Assembly (NCBI RefSeq): GCF_932526225.1
Contig: NC_064046.1
Coordinates: forward strand, 14,271,408 to 14,335,407
DNA: 64,000 nucleotides
From: Nematostella vectensis
Lineage: Eukaryota; Cnidaria; Anthozoa; Actiniaria; Edwardsiidae
Direction: 5' to 3'
Positions 23,486 to 42,000 of this stretch are shown here, piece after piece. The notes below the pieces were generated by a model. It was not told the DNA's origin and did not search any database. It saw only the letters and a list, made by a program, of their open reading frames with translations. The translations under genes and the position numbers were made by a program. Each line of letters opens with the position of its first letter. Within the stretch, counting starts at the first letter, position 1.

Positions 23486-24666
23486 GGAAAGGGGAAAAAA
23501 GGGAAGAAAAAAAGAAAAAAGAAAATACAATGTAAAACTAAGTAGTAACTAAAAACAATCAGAAAAGATTTAGAAAAAGAAAAAATGAAAGAAAGGAAAT
23601 ACAATGTAAACTAAAACTAAGAACAATCACATAATAGCTGTTGGCTGTTGTACGTCTTATATACGTACTATTTTACCTTTTTTTTAAATTTTTTGGTCAC
23701 TAACCGATGTAACTTTACTGTTTCAAGGGACCAATAAATAAAATCTGTCTGTCTGTATGCAGCTGCATACATTTACTCAGAGGTGGATCTAACTTTTCGT
23801 TGAACTTTTCAGTGACAAAGGGGGAAAGGGGTTATTATTTTTTGTCACATGGATTCCTGGCAGCCCAAGAGGGGTGGGGTTTAAACCCCCCTAAACCCTC
23901 CCTCTAGATCCGCCGCTGTTTACCTCACGTAAAGCCCCAATGTAAGTCCAACAAGTGTCGTCACACACACCAAGACAAGGATGACTCTTGCTGGCCGGAA
24001 GATATACCCAAGCAAAGATTTACAGAGCTCAAGCCCCCCATTTGACCAGCTTTTCGACAAACTGGCATCACGACAACGCTCTCCGATAAGTAAAAACAAT
24101 GGCAGACTATAAATTATAGGAAATATTTTAAAATGCACGGCAAGGGCAAGAAAAAACCCTGTCAACACTTCCTTCCGCTTTAAAGCAAAGTAAAGAGTTA
24201 TCAACACAAGGGCGGCCATGATGGATTCCGCGTTGCCTCGGGAAGAAACCGTCGCTGGCATCGGGTTAAAAAACCAGAACCACGAACTAACAACACAAGT
24301 TTTGTACGATAACCCCCTCTCTTTTTGAATCGCAAAAATCAAGAATCCGCTCAAGATATCAAAGAGGATAAAGAGGACCTTCCCGAATGCGATATTGAGC
24401 GAGATGTTTGGCGTTAGAAGCATGGCTAATAGAGGGGTATAGCGATAGGTGGCGCGTTCGTATGGCGATCGCCCGTAAAAAACATGTCTTGCCGCATCCG
24501 TGAATACGTGATAATCGATGTCCGTATACTTGACAGCCATGGTCCTGTCTTGCCATTCACCGTACACCATAAGCCCTATTCGCACAAGAAACGCAACAGC
24601 ACAAGTTAAATGGATGTTCCAAAAAATAGCCATGGTGGCCGCCATCTTGGATTTTGGATTGTCCAT
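20516..24666 (-). CDS. PIGM: GPI mannosyltransferase 1 (PIG-M)
   Basis: Four exons (24666-23924, 21800-21542, 21130-21029, 20683-20516) give 423 residues, the same length as human PIGM. PIG-M is a multi-pass ER enzyme that adds the first mannose (alpha-1,4) to GlcN-PI from dolichol-phosphate mannose. Visible marks are the luminal DxD region [83 protein letters not shown] joined to [11 protein letters not shown], and [16 protein letters not shown] near the C-terminus. Exons join at phases 2, 0 and 0. A second in-frame ATG at 24643-24645 lies inside CAAGATGGCGGCC, a YY1-type motif often found at translation starts, and may be the real start. Intron 1 carries a LINE remnant and a MITE. Confidence 0.95.
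21980..22085. mobile_element. Dispersed repeat (family B), shortened copy
   Basis: Shared blocks with 14160-14297 are accaagatat, ctttattc plus atagattgttattt, ttttcaatt plus ataaacaa, and aacaaagg ending gatcaacattctt. It lies in PIGM intron 1. Confidence 0.55.
22640..23760 (+). mobile_element. 5'-truncated LINE: end of reverse transcriptase ORF, zinc-knuckle and tail
   Basis: The frame around 22680-22790 encodes [20 protein letters not shown], typical of the region after the reverse transcriptase domain, then a stop. A second open part (22829-23413, 194 residues) ends with a CCHC-like motif, [18 protein letters not shown], common at the C-terminus of LINE ORF2. A poly-A stretch (23459-23485), an A-rich 3' region and a tail of ctgt repeats at about 23743-23757 follow. 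The stop between the two parts marks it as dead. It is antisense to PIGM, in intron 1. Confidence 0.75.
23778..23918. mobile_element. Short palindromic MITE (family C), hAT-like ends
   Basis: The ends are inverted: CAGAGGTGGATCTA at the left and TAGATCCGCCGCTG at the right. Total length is 141 bp with no coding capacity. CAG..G termini suggest a hAT-type MITE, but the flanks (atttactc/tttacctc) do not form a perfect 8-bp duplication. The right end is only 5 bp from the donor of PIGM exon 1. Confidence 0.6.
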
Positions 24667-24865
24667 ACCACAGCCAACCCGTGAAAATGCAATATATATG
24701 GTTTTTGGTATCGCTGTGGTGTAAATTAGAAACCATACTTCAGCAGGAATGCTCGGCCGATATGGCAGACGAATCATAATATCGTTCTTTCCCGCCAAAT
24801 ACTTGAGTTTAACACGTTTACTAAGGATTAACAGATACTCTAGCTGCATACATAGGTTGGTAAAC
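24667..24865. promoter_or_regulatory. Shared head-to-head promoter of PIGM and PNKP
   Basis: Only 199 bp separate the start codons of the divergent PIGM and PNKP genes, so both promoters must lie here or overlap the first exons. No TATA box was seen. The nearby CAAGATGGCGGCC at 24638-24650 is a YY1-type motif in the first PIGM exon. Confidence 0.7.
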
Positions 24866-32718
<7,853 letters not shown>

Positions 32719-32809
32719 GGAGATCTAAATGATCAGATGATCGGAATCTTGTTGTATTTGAACGCGAAAAAGTGGGTTTTGGCAGGCCGTCTCGAAGCTT
32801 TCTGGAACG

Positions 32810-32941
32810 TAGGCTAAGTTCACACGTCGTATTATCCATGAGCCGTATTCAATGCAAATGAAGATAAAACAATCGACTTGATTCATTTGCATGTATTTGC
32901 ATTAAATACGGCTCATGGATAATACGTTTAAACTTAGCCTA
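32810..32941. mobile_element. Fold-back MITE, about 132 bp
   Basis: Long inverted arms start TAGGCTAAGTT and end AACTTAGCCTA. They share the inner block attatccatgagccgtatt and a run of tgcaaatg, so almost the whole element is a hairpin. It lies about 90 bp downstream of the PNKP stop codon. Confidence 0.75.
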
Positions 32942-32965
32942 ACTGATAATAATTGAACCTAAACA

Positions 32966-33115
32966 TCCACTAAATGGGCCTGGTATGTAGGGTTATTATT
33001 TGTTTTTTTTTCTGGGGGGGGGGGGGGGGGGGGGGGAGGAAAATTAATAATTGAACCATCCTGACGAAATGGGCCTGGTATGTATTTTTTTTTTTGGGGG
33101 GGGGGGGGGGGCAAT
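32966..33115. repeat. Tandem duplication carrying T and G homopolymer runs
   Basis: The block aaatgggcctggtatgta followed by T and G runs occurs twice, at 32972 and 33067. The G runs are about 20 or more long and may be of uncertain length. Confidence 0.7.
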
Positions 33116-33579
33116 CCGCAAAAAGACAGCATTCATCGACCTGCCATGGCTTGTCTTTGCGTTTAAATACCACAGGACCCCTATTATTTGAAAAACGGAG
33201 GAATTTAGTATAGTGTTGACGCTCACTTCGCGTTCTTGAACAAGTATTTTATCACACTTTACAATTCCAATTAGGTTTATTATTTACTAGTTGCACAATT
33301 TGCATTAATAACAATATTATTATTTACATGTACTAGTCGATGATTCGAGACTAATTAAACTACTAAACCCGAACTTCAAGTAAGTTCGTATCAACAAGGC
33401 CGAGGTAATAAAGGCCGAGTGATATAGAATAGAAGACAAAGAGAGCAAAAGTTCGTTACTGACCGTGTAAAATATACTAACAGTTTCATGGATAAATCTT
33501 ATTTACGAAAAAATAGTCTTTCTTGACACAGAAAAATGGTTGCAAACTTACCTAATGCCTTTTTCTTATTACCGTCTTT

Positions 33580-34005
33580 CTAGCTATGCCGACTAGTCAT
33601 ACCGTTTTCTAGTTATAAGGTCTTTCTGGCTTGCCGCCTATCTAGTTATACCGCCTTTCTAGTTATGCTGCCTTTCTAGTTATGCTGCCTTTCTAGTTAT
33701 ACCACCTTGTTTTAGCTATGCCGCCTTTCTAGTAATGCTGTCTTTCTAGTTATACCGCCTTGTTTTAGCTATGCCGCCTTTTAGTTATGCCGTCTTTCTG
33801 GTTATTCCGCCTTTCTAGTTACGCCGCCTTTTTGAGCTATACCTTTTTTCTTGTCATACCTTCATTTTTGTTATACCGTCTTTCTTGTTATACCTTCTTT
33901 CTTGTCATTCCTTCATTTTTGTTATACCGTCTTTCTTGTTTTACCTTCTTTCTTGCCATTCCTTCATTTTTGTTTATACCGTCTTTCTAGCTATACCTTT
34001 TTTTA
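33580..34005. repeat. Degenerate 17-20-bp tandem repeat
   Basis: The unit is close to gcctttctagttatacc, changing towards 34005 to cttgtcataccttc and tttttgttataccgtct forms. The short open frames across it are repeat artefacts. Confidence 0.8.
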
Positions 34006-34009
34006 ATAA

Positions 34010-34450
34010 GATTATAGTGCTTATACCAAATAGCAATGGCCGAGGTATTTTGGATTACTTCTTCGACCATATGGCGGATATTAAATGGTTGTTTCCTTGG
34101 ATGGAGTATGCCGCTTTCCATGTTCCTGAAAAAAAACGGAGCAGCTTGAATATGTGGCGCTGATGTGCACGTATAGTGACGAGTCTATCAAAGGAAATAA
34201 AATTCTGAAGCAATTTTTATAATACATTACTCATCCTTATTGGATAAGTTAGAGACAAGATAATAGCAATAGGCAACGCGGGAGATGCCTAACGCGTTTT
34301 TTTATGAGAATGGCTGGGACAATGTGTGATCAACCTATTCTTCCCTCGTTAAGGCGGCATGCATGCAACCGACGAACAGTCCATTCTATTGCTTCACACC
34401 TTATAACAGATTCGTTTTATATCAGAACAAACGCGGATCGAAAATCCAAC
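34010..34450. other. Intergenic, no gene seen
   Basis: A short frame ends at 34163 (GILDYFFDHMADIKWLFPW) but has no known domain and no supporting signals. Confidence 0.4.
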
Positions 34451-34456
34451 GATCTT

Positions 34457-34526
34457 ATTGGCTGATCAATCAGCAACTCGCACATTTGATTGGCTAGCAA
34501 ACCAGAGTTTACAATCACTAACCAAT
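34457..34526 (+). promoter_or_regulatory. Cluster of three CCAAT boxes
   Basis: ATTGG at 34457-34461 and 34489-34493 and CCAAT at 34522-34526 lie 93-162 bases upstream of the H3-like start codon. Closely spaced CCAAT boxes are characteristic of histone promoters. No clear TATA box was seen. Confidence 0.6.
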
Positions 34527-34618
34527 AACAGCGAAGGGCGCAATATGTAAGTTTCGAGCTAATGCGTCAGTTCCGTCAAACTTATTCTGGAGGTGAAGCA
34601 GAAAAGACATTTGAAGTA

Positions 34619-34879
34619 ATGGCCCGTCGCAAGCAGTCAACAAAAAGAAGGACAAGGATGAGGTACTCCAGGCGCCTAAACCCGAAGTCAAACGGACATG
34701 CGAATGGATATCACAGCCCAAGGCGTGCAGAGAGAGCGACCAGACGCTATTACAAACCCGTAATACGACAGTCAGTAAGACTCTACGAGGAGGCTGTGTT
34801 TACAACAGGAGAGAAAAAGACAGCTTTGAGCAGAGGAATTCTACTTGCAAGGCGTATTCGAGGGCATAGTCTACAGTAA
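34619..34879 (+). CDS. Histone H3-like basic protein lacking most of the histone fold
   Basis: A single-exon frame of 86 residues, very rich in Arg and Lys. The ATG at 34619 has a good start context; an in-frame ATG at 34562 would add 19 residues. Three parts resemble histone H3 in order: the N-tail MARRKQST (H3 MARTKQTA), RATRRYYKP (H3 REIRRYQKS, alpha-N) and LYEEAVFTT...ILLARRIRGHSLQ (H3 LFEDTN...IQLARRIRGERA, alpha-3 and end). About 50 residues, covering alpha-1 and most of alpha-2, are absent. The CCAAT cluster and the histone-type stem-loop at 35001-35016 support a histone origin. It could be a decayed H3 copy kept open by chance or a new small chromatin/sperm protein. Identification is by eye only. 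Confidence 0.55.
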   Translation: MARRKQSTKRRTRMRYSRRLNPKSNGHANGYHSPRRAERATRRYYKPVIRQSVRLYEEAVFTTGEKKTALSRGILLARRIRGHSLQ

Positions 34880-35000
34880 ACAGCTTGTGAGAGACCTTAA
34901 GGACATTGACCACGGACAAACTGAACTCGACCATTGACCACGACAATATCAACTCGAGGACCGACGCAGATAATCGAATCCCGACAAAACTACAAACAAC

Positions 35001-35016
35001 GGTTCTTCTTAGAGCC
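35001..35016 (+). terminator. Histone-type 3' stem-loop after the H3-like gene
   Basis: GGTTCTTCTTAGAGCC forms a six-pair stem with one G-U wobble and a four-base loop. It is preceded by CAAC and followed by ACAC, the same layout as the H2A and H2B stem-loops. It starts 122 bases after the H3-like stop, farther than usual (under 100). Confidence 0.65.
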
Positions 35017-35580
35017 ACACATTTGAAAAAGTCAATTGCTTCTTGCTGTCTTTCTAAGAGAATCGTTGATTAATAAGACCTGACCAGTTTCAACTTTTTA
35101 AATATGACATGAAAGAGTAGGTATGTTCTTACTGGTTAACATTCGGGAAAGATGGTAGTGCACTACTTTTGATTACCAATTTCTCTAACGCTCATTGGTG
35201 TCTATTTTGTGCGCCGGCGTTTTGCTTTTGGGCAGGGCACAAATAAGATGAGTACAAAACATGGAAAATACCTTGATTTTCTACAGGCGAGAGAAAAACA
35301 TTAATGATTACACAGGAGGTGAATATGCTGCTAACAATAAAACAATGTCTGAATTATCAATTGTTTCCTCGTTAATTAACGCGCGGCGTTAGTCTCTTTT
35401 TAACATGAGCACACATGGGTTGAAACTGCTCGAACTGGTGGGAAATAAATCATAGTATTCAGTACAGAAGGATGAAATGTGTCCTTCAAGCTTTTTTTTC
35501 TACTTTTTTTAAGGCTTTTTTTAAGGCCCAAATAGCCGTGTTCGTGAACCAGAAGAATGAAATACAGTACACCAAAAACT
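35017..35580. other. Intergenic, no gene seen
   Basis: AT-rich sequence between the H3-like gene and the ANO10 3' end. No coding or RNA feature was recognised. Confidence 0.5.
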
Positions 35581-35589
35581 GGAATTCGA

Positions 35590-35795
35590 CTCTGCCAAAT
35601 TTTCGTGTTAATTAGACTTCTTCAGGGCAGACTCCCAAATTTTCGTATTTAATAAGACTTCTTCAGGGCAGACTCCCAAATTTTCGTCTTTAATAAGACT
35701 CCTTCAGGGCAGACTCCCAAATTTTCGCCTTTAATAAGACTTCTTCAGGGCAGACTCCCAAATTTTCGTCTTTAATTAGACTTCTTCAGGGCAGC
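35590..35795. repeat. 41-bp minisatellite, about 5 copies
   Basis: The unit contains agacttcttcagggcagact plus cccaaattttcgtcttta. It abuts the 42-bp repeat of the ANO10 3' end, and the junction (cagggcagcctgataa) fuses the two units. Confidence 0.85.
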
Positions 35796-36040
35796 CTGAT
35801 AACCCTGTTTATCACTCACCATCAAAGCCAGTTCAGCCTGATAATCCTGTTTATCACTCACCATCAAAGCCAGTTTAGCCTGATAATCCTGTTTATCACT
35901 CACCATCAAAGCCAGTTTAGCCTAATAATCCTGTTTATCACTCACCTTCAAAGCCAGTTTAGCCTGATAATCCTGTTTATCACTCACCATCAAAGCCAGT
36001 TTAGCCTGATAATCCTGTTTAGCCATCTCGTCCTGTACCC
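35786..36040. repeat. 42-bp repeat at the ANO10 3' end, about 6 copies
   Basis: The unit is 14 codons on the minus strand: [11 protein letters not shown] plus MVS or KVS. In ANO10 orientation each unit also contains ATG/GTGAGT, a strong donor-like site. Read through, two units are coding and the third holds the stop codon (GATTATTAG). Confidence 0.85.
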
Positions 36041-39000
36041 ATTGGGGAACGTCAGGGATCACCATGGCTACCAGGAATTTGACCCCCAGCAGAAAATGCT
36101 GCAAACAAAATGAATCTTAAATGCATATCAGAATATCAAAGTAACAGCCTTAAAAGAAAATCTTACGTTTTATTTATCAAATTCAATCGAAAACATCGCA
36201 GCAGTCTCCCCAAATTGGCCGATGGGAATAGATACTTTACCAAACTCGATAGTTAGGATGAGAAACTGGCGGCTGACCCACAGAGGCAAGACACACACTT
36301 CACACAGCCTACCCGATAGGCCTACACAGGCTACCCGATTTACCTACCTCGATGGCAACGAACATCAGGACGGCGTTAGCCGGGGAGAGGTCTGGTAACC
36401 AGTGGGCACTGTTGGCGGCCATTCCGATCAGAGCGCAGTTCGTGATGACGGCGATGACACTCATCGCCTCGAATGCCGCCTGCAAAATCAAGGACCCCCT
36501 ACGTCAGCAATGCAATCACGAATTATAGGATGTCTAAAGCTTGCTAATGCCGAATAAACTACTTATTCCTACTTAAATTGGATATATTTGCCTTGGTTGC
36601 GCTCCTACAGCGAGCTCTGTACCTACGAACTTACGACCTTCCAAACGATGCGCTGTGTAACCGCTGCCTGGTAAATGAGTAATTCTACCTACAGCGGCGC
36701 TTTTTTTCTTTCCCCACTATTAGTAGGAATAAAAGGTTTATTCGACACTAACAAAGAATTAGACATCCCTTTGGAGTAAAGATGTCCAATAACCCATGAT
36801 GAAAGTAACTCTTTTTCAAAGACCGAGGTTTTGACATTTTTGTTACCCATAATCATAATCCTAAGAGGGTTACTAGACGTGGATTATCGCCTGGCTAGCC
36901 TTCTCGCAGGCGGTACTCGGTGTTATTATCGCGGAAAACCCTCGCCGTTCGGTGATCGGGCGCCATCAGGAACCACGCGGCTTAAAATACAAGATGGCGC
37001 CCGATCACCGAACGGAGAGGGTTTTCCGCGATAATAACACCGAGTACCGCCTGCAAGCAGGCTATCGCCTGGCGAGTAACACATTTTCTCGTTTAGAGAG
37101 GAGGCGTAAGGGGGGTGACGCACAGAAACCGCACAGAAAAACGCCATAAACCGCAAAACTCTCAAATTAATTATGGTAGATTGGATATCGAAATAAGAAT
37201 AAATAATATTGCGGTCCTAAAGAAATCGCATCTACAGTGTTAAACTGTAAAGTTTACTTGAAAAAATAAAATCTTAACATAATTAGTAAACAATCAAACC
37301 GTATAAATAATCTAAATCATATTTACGTTAGTGATTGCATTTACGAAACTTTGCGGTGAGAACCTTGGACTAGTTACGATACATATCTTTACCTAGAGCT
37401 CTCTTGTAAAAAGCTGGTTTCTAAAAGGGGCGTATGCTGTACGACGATATCAGAGCGTCAGAACGTCTCCCTGAAAGGCTGTTTGGCGAAATGTCTTTAG
37501 GCTCTTTTAGAGACTTGGCCCTTTATTCATAAGAGGAGAAACTATTCCACAGCATTGCGCAAGCCTGCGTCAATGTTTCTTAGCCTGTACTTTTAACTTT
37601 GCTTGTTACATCAAAAACCAGTGATTTATGAATAAACGCCGCCCTGGTGTAGGTGGATCCCAGGCTCGTGTCCAGAGGGGTCCGAGGAGTCCTGACCCCA
37701 CCCTGCTCATTTGACGAGATTACTTCGACTCCAGTTGACACCTTCGTTGGTAGTTGAGAAGACGGTAAATTTTATGTGTTCAATTGATATAAAAGGTAGC
37801 TAGTTCGACCTATATTACCAGAACTGTAGATGACGATTTGAGTTAAATTGATCCGTGGTTAGTGAATTTCCAACTCTGGCCCAGCCCTGCGATTTTCTCT
37901 GGACACGTCCCCTGTATCCCGTATGTGCACGCCCCTGTATCCGGTATGTGCACGCCCCTGTATCCCGGATGTGCACGCCCCTGTATCCCGGATGTGCACG
38001 CTCCTGTATCCCGGATGTGCACGCCCCTGTATCCCGGATGTGCACGCCCCTGTATCCCGGATGTACACGCCCCTGTATCCCGGATATGCACGCCCCTGTA
38101 TCCCGTATGTGCACGCCCCTGTATCCCGTATGTGCACGCCCCTGTATCCCGGATGTGCACGCCCCTGTATCCCGGATGTGCACCACTTACCTGCCACGCG
38201 CCTATCGAAGATGCGGGTTGTGAGAAAGGCCGCTGAAAAATGCGACACATTTTGAAGGCGTCGGTGCGGATCTCGATGACATTGTTGAGGAGGGCCCAGA
38301 ATGCAGCCATGGGGTACGCCGACGAGAAGAGAAACGTGTATCCAAACTGAAGGAACAGCTCCAAGTAATCACCAAACGTGTCCTACGGTACACAGCACAG
38401 TGATAGATGAGCAGAAGAAACATACAGAGAACATGTCCTACGATACACAGCACAGTGATAGATGAGCAGAAGAAACATACAGAGAACATGTCCTACGTTA
38501 CACAGCACAGTGATAGATGAGCAGAAGAAACATACAGAGAACATGTTTTACGTTACACAGCACAGTGATAGATGAGCAGAAGAAACATACAGAGAACATG
38601 TCCTACGTTACACAGCACAGTGATAGATGAGCAGAAGAAACATACAGAGAACATGTCCTACGACACACAGCACAGTGATAGATGAGCAGAAGAAACATAC
38701 AGAGAACATGTCCTACGGTACACAGCACAGTGATAGATGAGCAGAAGAAACATACAGAGAACATGTCCTACGTTACACAGCACAGTGATAGATGAGCAGA
38801 AGAAACATACAGAGAACATGTCCTACGACAAACAGCACAGTGATAGATGAGCAGAAGAAACATACAGAGAACATGTCCTACGTTACACAGCACAGTGATA
38901 GATGAGCAGAAGAAACATACAGAGAACATGTCCTACGACACACAGCACAGTGATAGATGAGCAGAAGAAACATACAGAGAACATGTCCTACGGTACACAG

Positions 39001-42000
39001 CACAGTGATAGATGAGCAGAAGAAACATACAGAGAACATGTCCTACGTTACACAGCACAGTGATAGATGAGCAGAAGAAACATACAGAGAACATGTCCTA
39101 CGATACACAGCACAGTGATAGATGAGCAGAAGAAACATACAGAGAACATGTCCTACGGTACACAGCACAGTGATAGATGAGCAGAAGAAACATACAGAGA
39201 ACATGTCCTACGGTACACAGCACAGTGATAGATGAGCAGAAGAAACATACAGAGAACATGTCCTACGGTACACAGCACAGTGATAGATGAGCAGAAGAAA
39301 CATACAGAGAACATGTCCTACGGTACACAGCACAGTGATAGATGAGCAGAAGAAACATACAGAGAACATGTCCTACGGTACACAGCACAGTGATAGATGA
39401 GCAGAAGAAACATACAGAGAACATGTCCTACGACACACAGCACAGTGATAGATGAGCAGAAGAAACATAAAGAGAACATGAAACAGACGAATGAATTTAT
39501 GAAGTTGGAACCTACAGTAAACACCATATTTGGAATTAAACAATTACTCACGCGCGTTAAAGTTTTACCGCCAATAATTTTTCCGCCACAAAACTTACAT
39601 ATCCCGGATAATAACAAGTCTGACAACCAAATAGGGTTTTCTTAGCTTGCGAGTGCAGGCTGTTCTACGGCTCAGTGCAAAGGAGGACCTGGGACTTTCT
39701 TTGCGCTCGATATTCTGGCTCGCGTGAAAAAGAGTATTTATTGCATGCACATGCGCGAACATGTACCAATCAGCGATCTTTCACGCGAGCCAGAATGTCC
39801 AGCGCAAAAGTCCTAGGTCTGGTCTAAGCTTATGTGATGCAGTGTGTCAGTACATGGCTCACTGTGCAGGTGGTCCCTAGGTACAGCTTGTGTGGTGCAG
39901 TGTGTTATTGCATGGCTCACTGTGCAGGTGGTCCCTAGGTACAGCTTGTGTGGTGCAGTGTGTTAGTGCATGGCTCACTGTGCAGGTGGTCCCTAGGTAC
40001 AGCTTGTATGGTGCAGTGTCTTAGTGCATGACGCACTGTACAGATGGTCCCTAGGTACAGCGTGTGTGGTGCAGTGTGTTATTGCATGGCTCACTGTGCA
40101 GGTGGTCCCTAGGTACAGCTTGTGTGATGCAGTGTGTTATTTCATGGCTCACTGTGGAGGTGGTCCCTAGGTACAGCTTGTAAGGTGCAGTGTCTTAGTG
40201 CATGACGCACTGTACAGATGGTCCCTAGGTACAGCGTGTGTGGTGCAGTGTGTTAGTGCATGGCTCACTGTGCAGGTGGTCCTTGGGTACAGCTTGTGTG
40301 GTGCAGTGTGTCAGTACATCGCTCACTGTGCAGGTGGTCCCTAGGTACAGCTTGTGTGGTGCAATGTGTTAGTGCATGGCTCACTGTGCAGGTGGTCCCT
40401 CGGTACAGCTTGTGTGGTGCAGTGTGTTAGTGCATGGCTCAATGTGCAGGTGGTCCCTAGGTACGGCTTGTGTGGTGCAGTGTGTCAGTGCATGGCTCAC
40501 TGTGCAGGTGGTCCCTAGGTACAGCTTGTGTGGTGCAGTGTGTTAGTGCATGGTTCACTGTGCAGGTGGTTCCTAGGCACAGCTTGTGTGGTGCAGTGTG
40601 TTAGTGCATGGCTCACTGTGCAGGTGGTCCTTGGGTACAGCTTGTGTGGTGCAGTGTGTCAGTTCATCGCTCACTCTGCAGGTGGTCCCTCGGTACAGCT
40701 TGTGTGGTGCAGTGTGTTAGTGCATGGCTCAATGTGCAGGTGGTCCCTAGGTACGGCTTGTGTGGTGCAGTGTGTCAGTGCATGGCTCACTGTGCAGGTG
40801 GTCCCTAGCTACAGCTTGTGTGGTGCAGTGTGTTAGTGCATGGCTCACTATTCATGTGGTCCCTAGGTACAGCTTGTGTGGTGTAGTGTGTTAGTGCATG
40901 GCTCACTATGCATGTGGTCCCTAGGTACAGCTTGTGTGGTGCAGTTTGTTAGTACATGGCTGACTGTGCAGGTGGTCCCTAGGTACAGCTTGTGGGGTGC
41001 AGTGTGTTATTGCATGGCTCACTGTGCAGGTGGTCCCTAGGTACACCTTGTGTGATTCAGTTTGTTAGTGCATGGCTCTCTGTGCAGGTGGTCTCTAGGT
41101 ACAGCTTGTGTGGTGCAGTGTGTTGGTGTATGACTCATTGTGCAGGTAGTCCCTAGATACAGCTTGTGGGGTGCAGTGTGTAGGTGCATGGCTCACTGTG
41201 CAGGTGGTCCCTAGTTACAGCTTGTGGGGTGCAGTGTGTAGGTGCATGGCTCACTGTGCAGGTGGTCCCTAGGTACAGCTTGTGTGGTGCAGTGTGTTAT
41301 TGCATGGCTCACTGTGGAGGTGGTCCCTAGGTACAGCTTGTGTGGTGCAGTTTGTTAGTGCATGGCTCACTGTGCAGGTGGTCCCTAGGTACAGCTTGTG
41401 TGGTGCAGTTTGTTAGTGCATGGCTCACTGTGCAGGTGGTCCCTAGGTACAGCTTGTGTGGTACAGTTTGTTAGTGCATGGCTCACTGTGCAGGTGGTCC
41501 CTAGGTACAGCTTGTGTGGTGCAGTTTGTTAGTGCATGGCTCACTGTGCAGGTGGTCCCTAGGTACAGCTTGTGTGGTGCAGTTTGTTAGTGCATGGCTC
41601 ACTGTGCAGGTGGTCCCTAGGTACAGCTTGTGTGATGCAGTTTGTTAGTGCATGGCTCACTGTGCAGGTGGTCCCTAGGCACGGCTTGTGTGGTGCAGTG
41701 TGTTGGTGTATGATTCATTGTGCAGGTAGTCCCTAGATACAGCTTGTGTGGTGCAGTGTGTTATTGCATGGCTCACTGTGCAGGTGGTCCCTAGGTACAG
41801 CTTGTGTGGTGCAGTTTGTTAGTGCATGGCTCACTGTGCAGGTGGTCCCTAGGTACAGCTTGTGTGGTGCAGTTTGTTAGTGCATGGCTCACTGTGCAGG
41901 TGGTCCCTAGGTACAGCTTGTGTGGTACAGTTTGTTAGTGCATAGCTCACTGTGCAGGTGGTCCCTAGGTACAGCTTGTGTGGTGCAGTTTGTTAGTGCA

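Noticed and set aside
37815-38255. Several overlapping frames on both strands ([24 protein letters not shown])
   Set aside because: All come from the 23-bp repeat, in the intron just after ANO10 exon 10.
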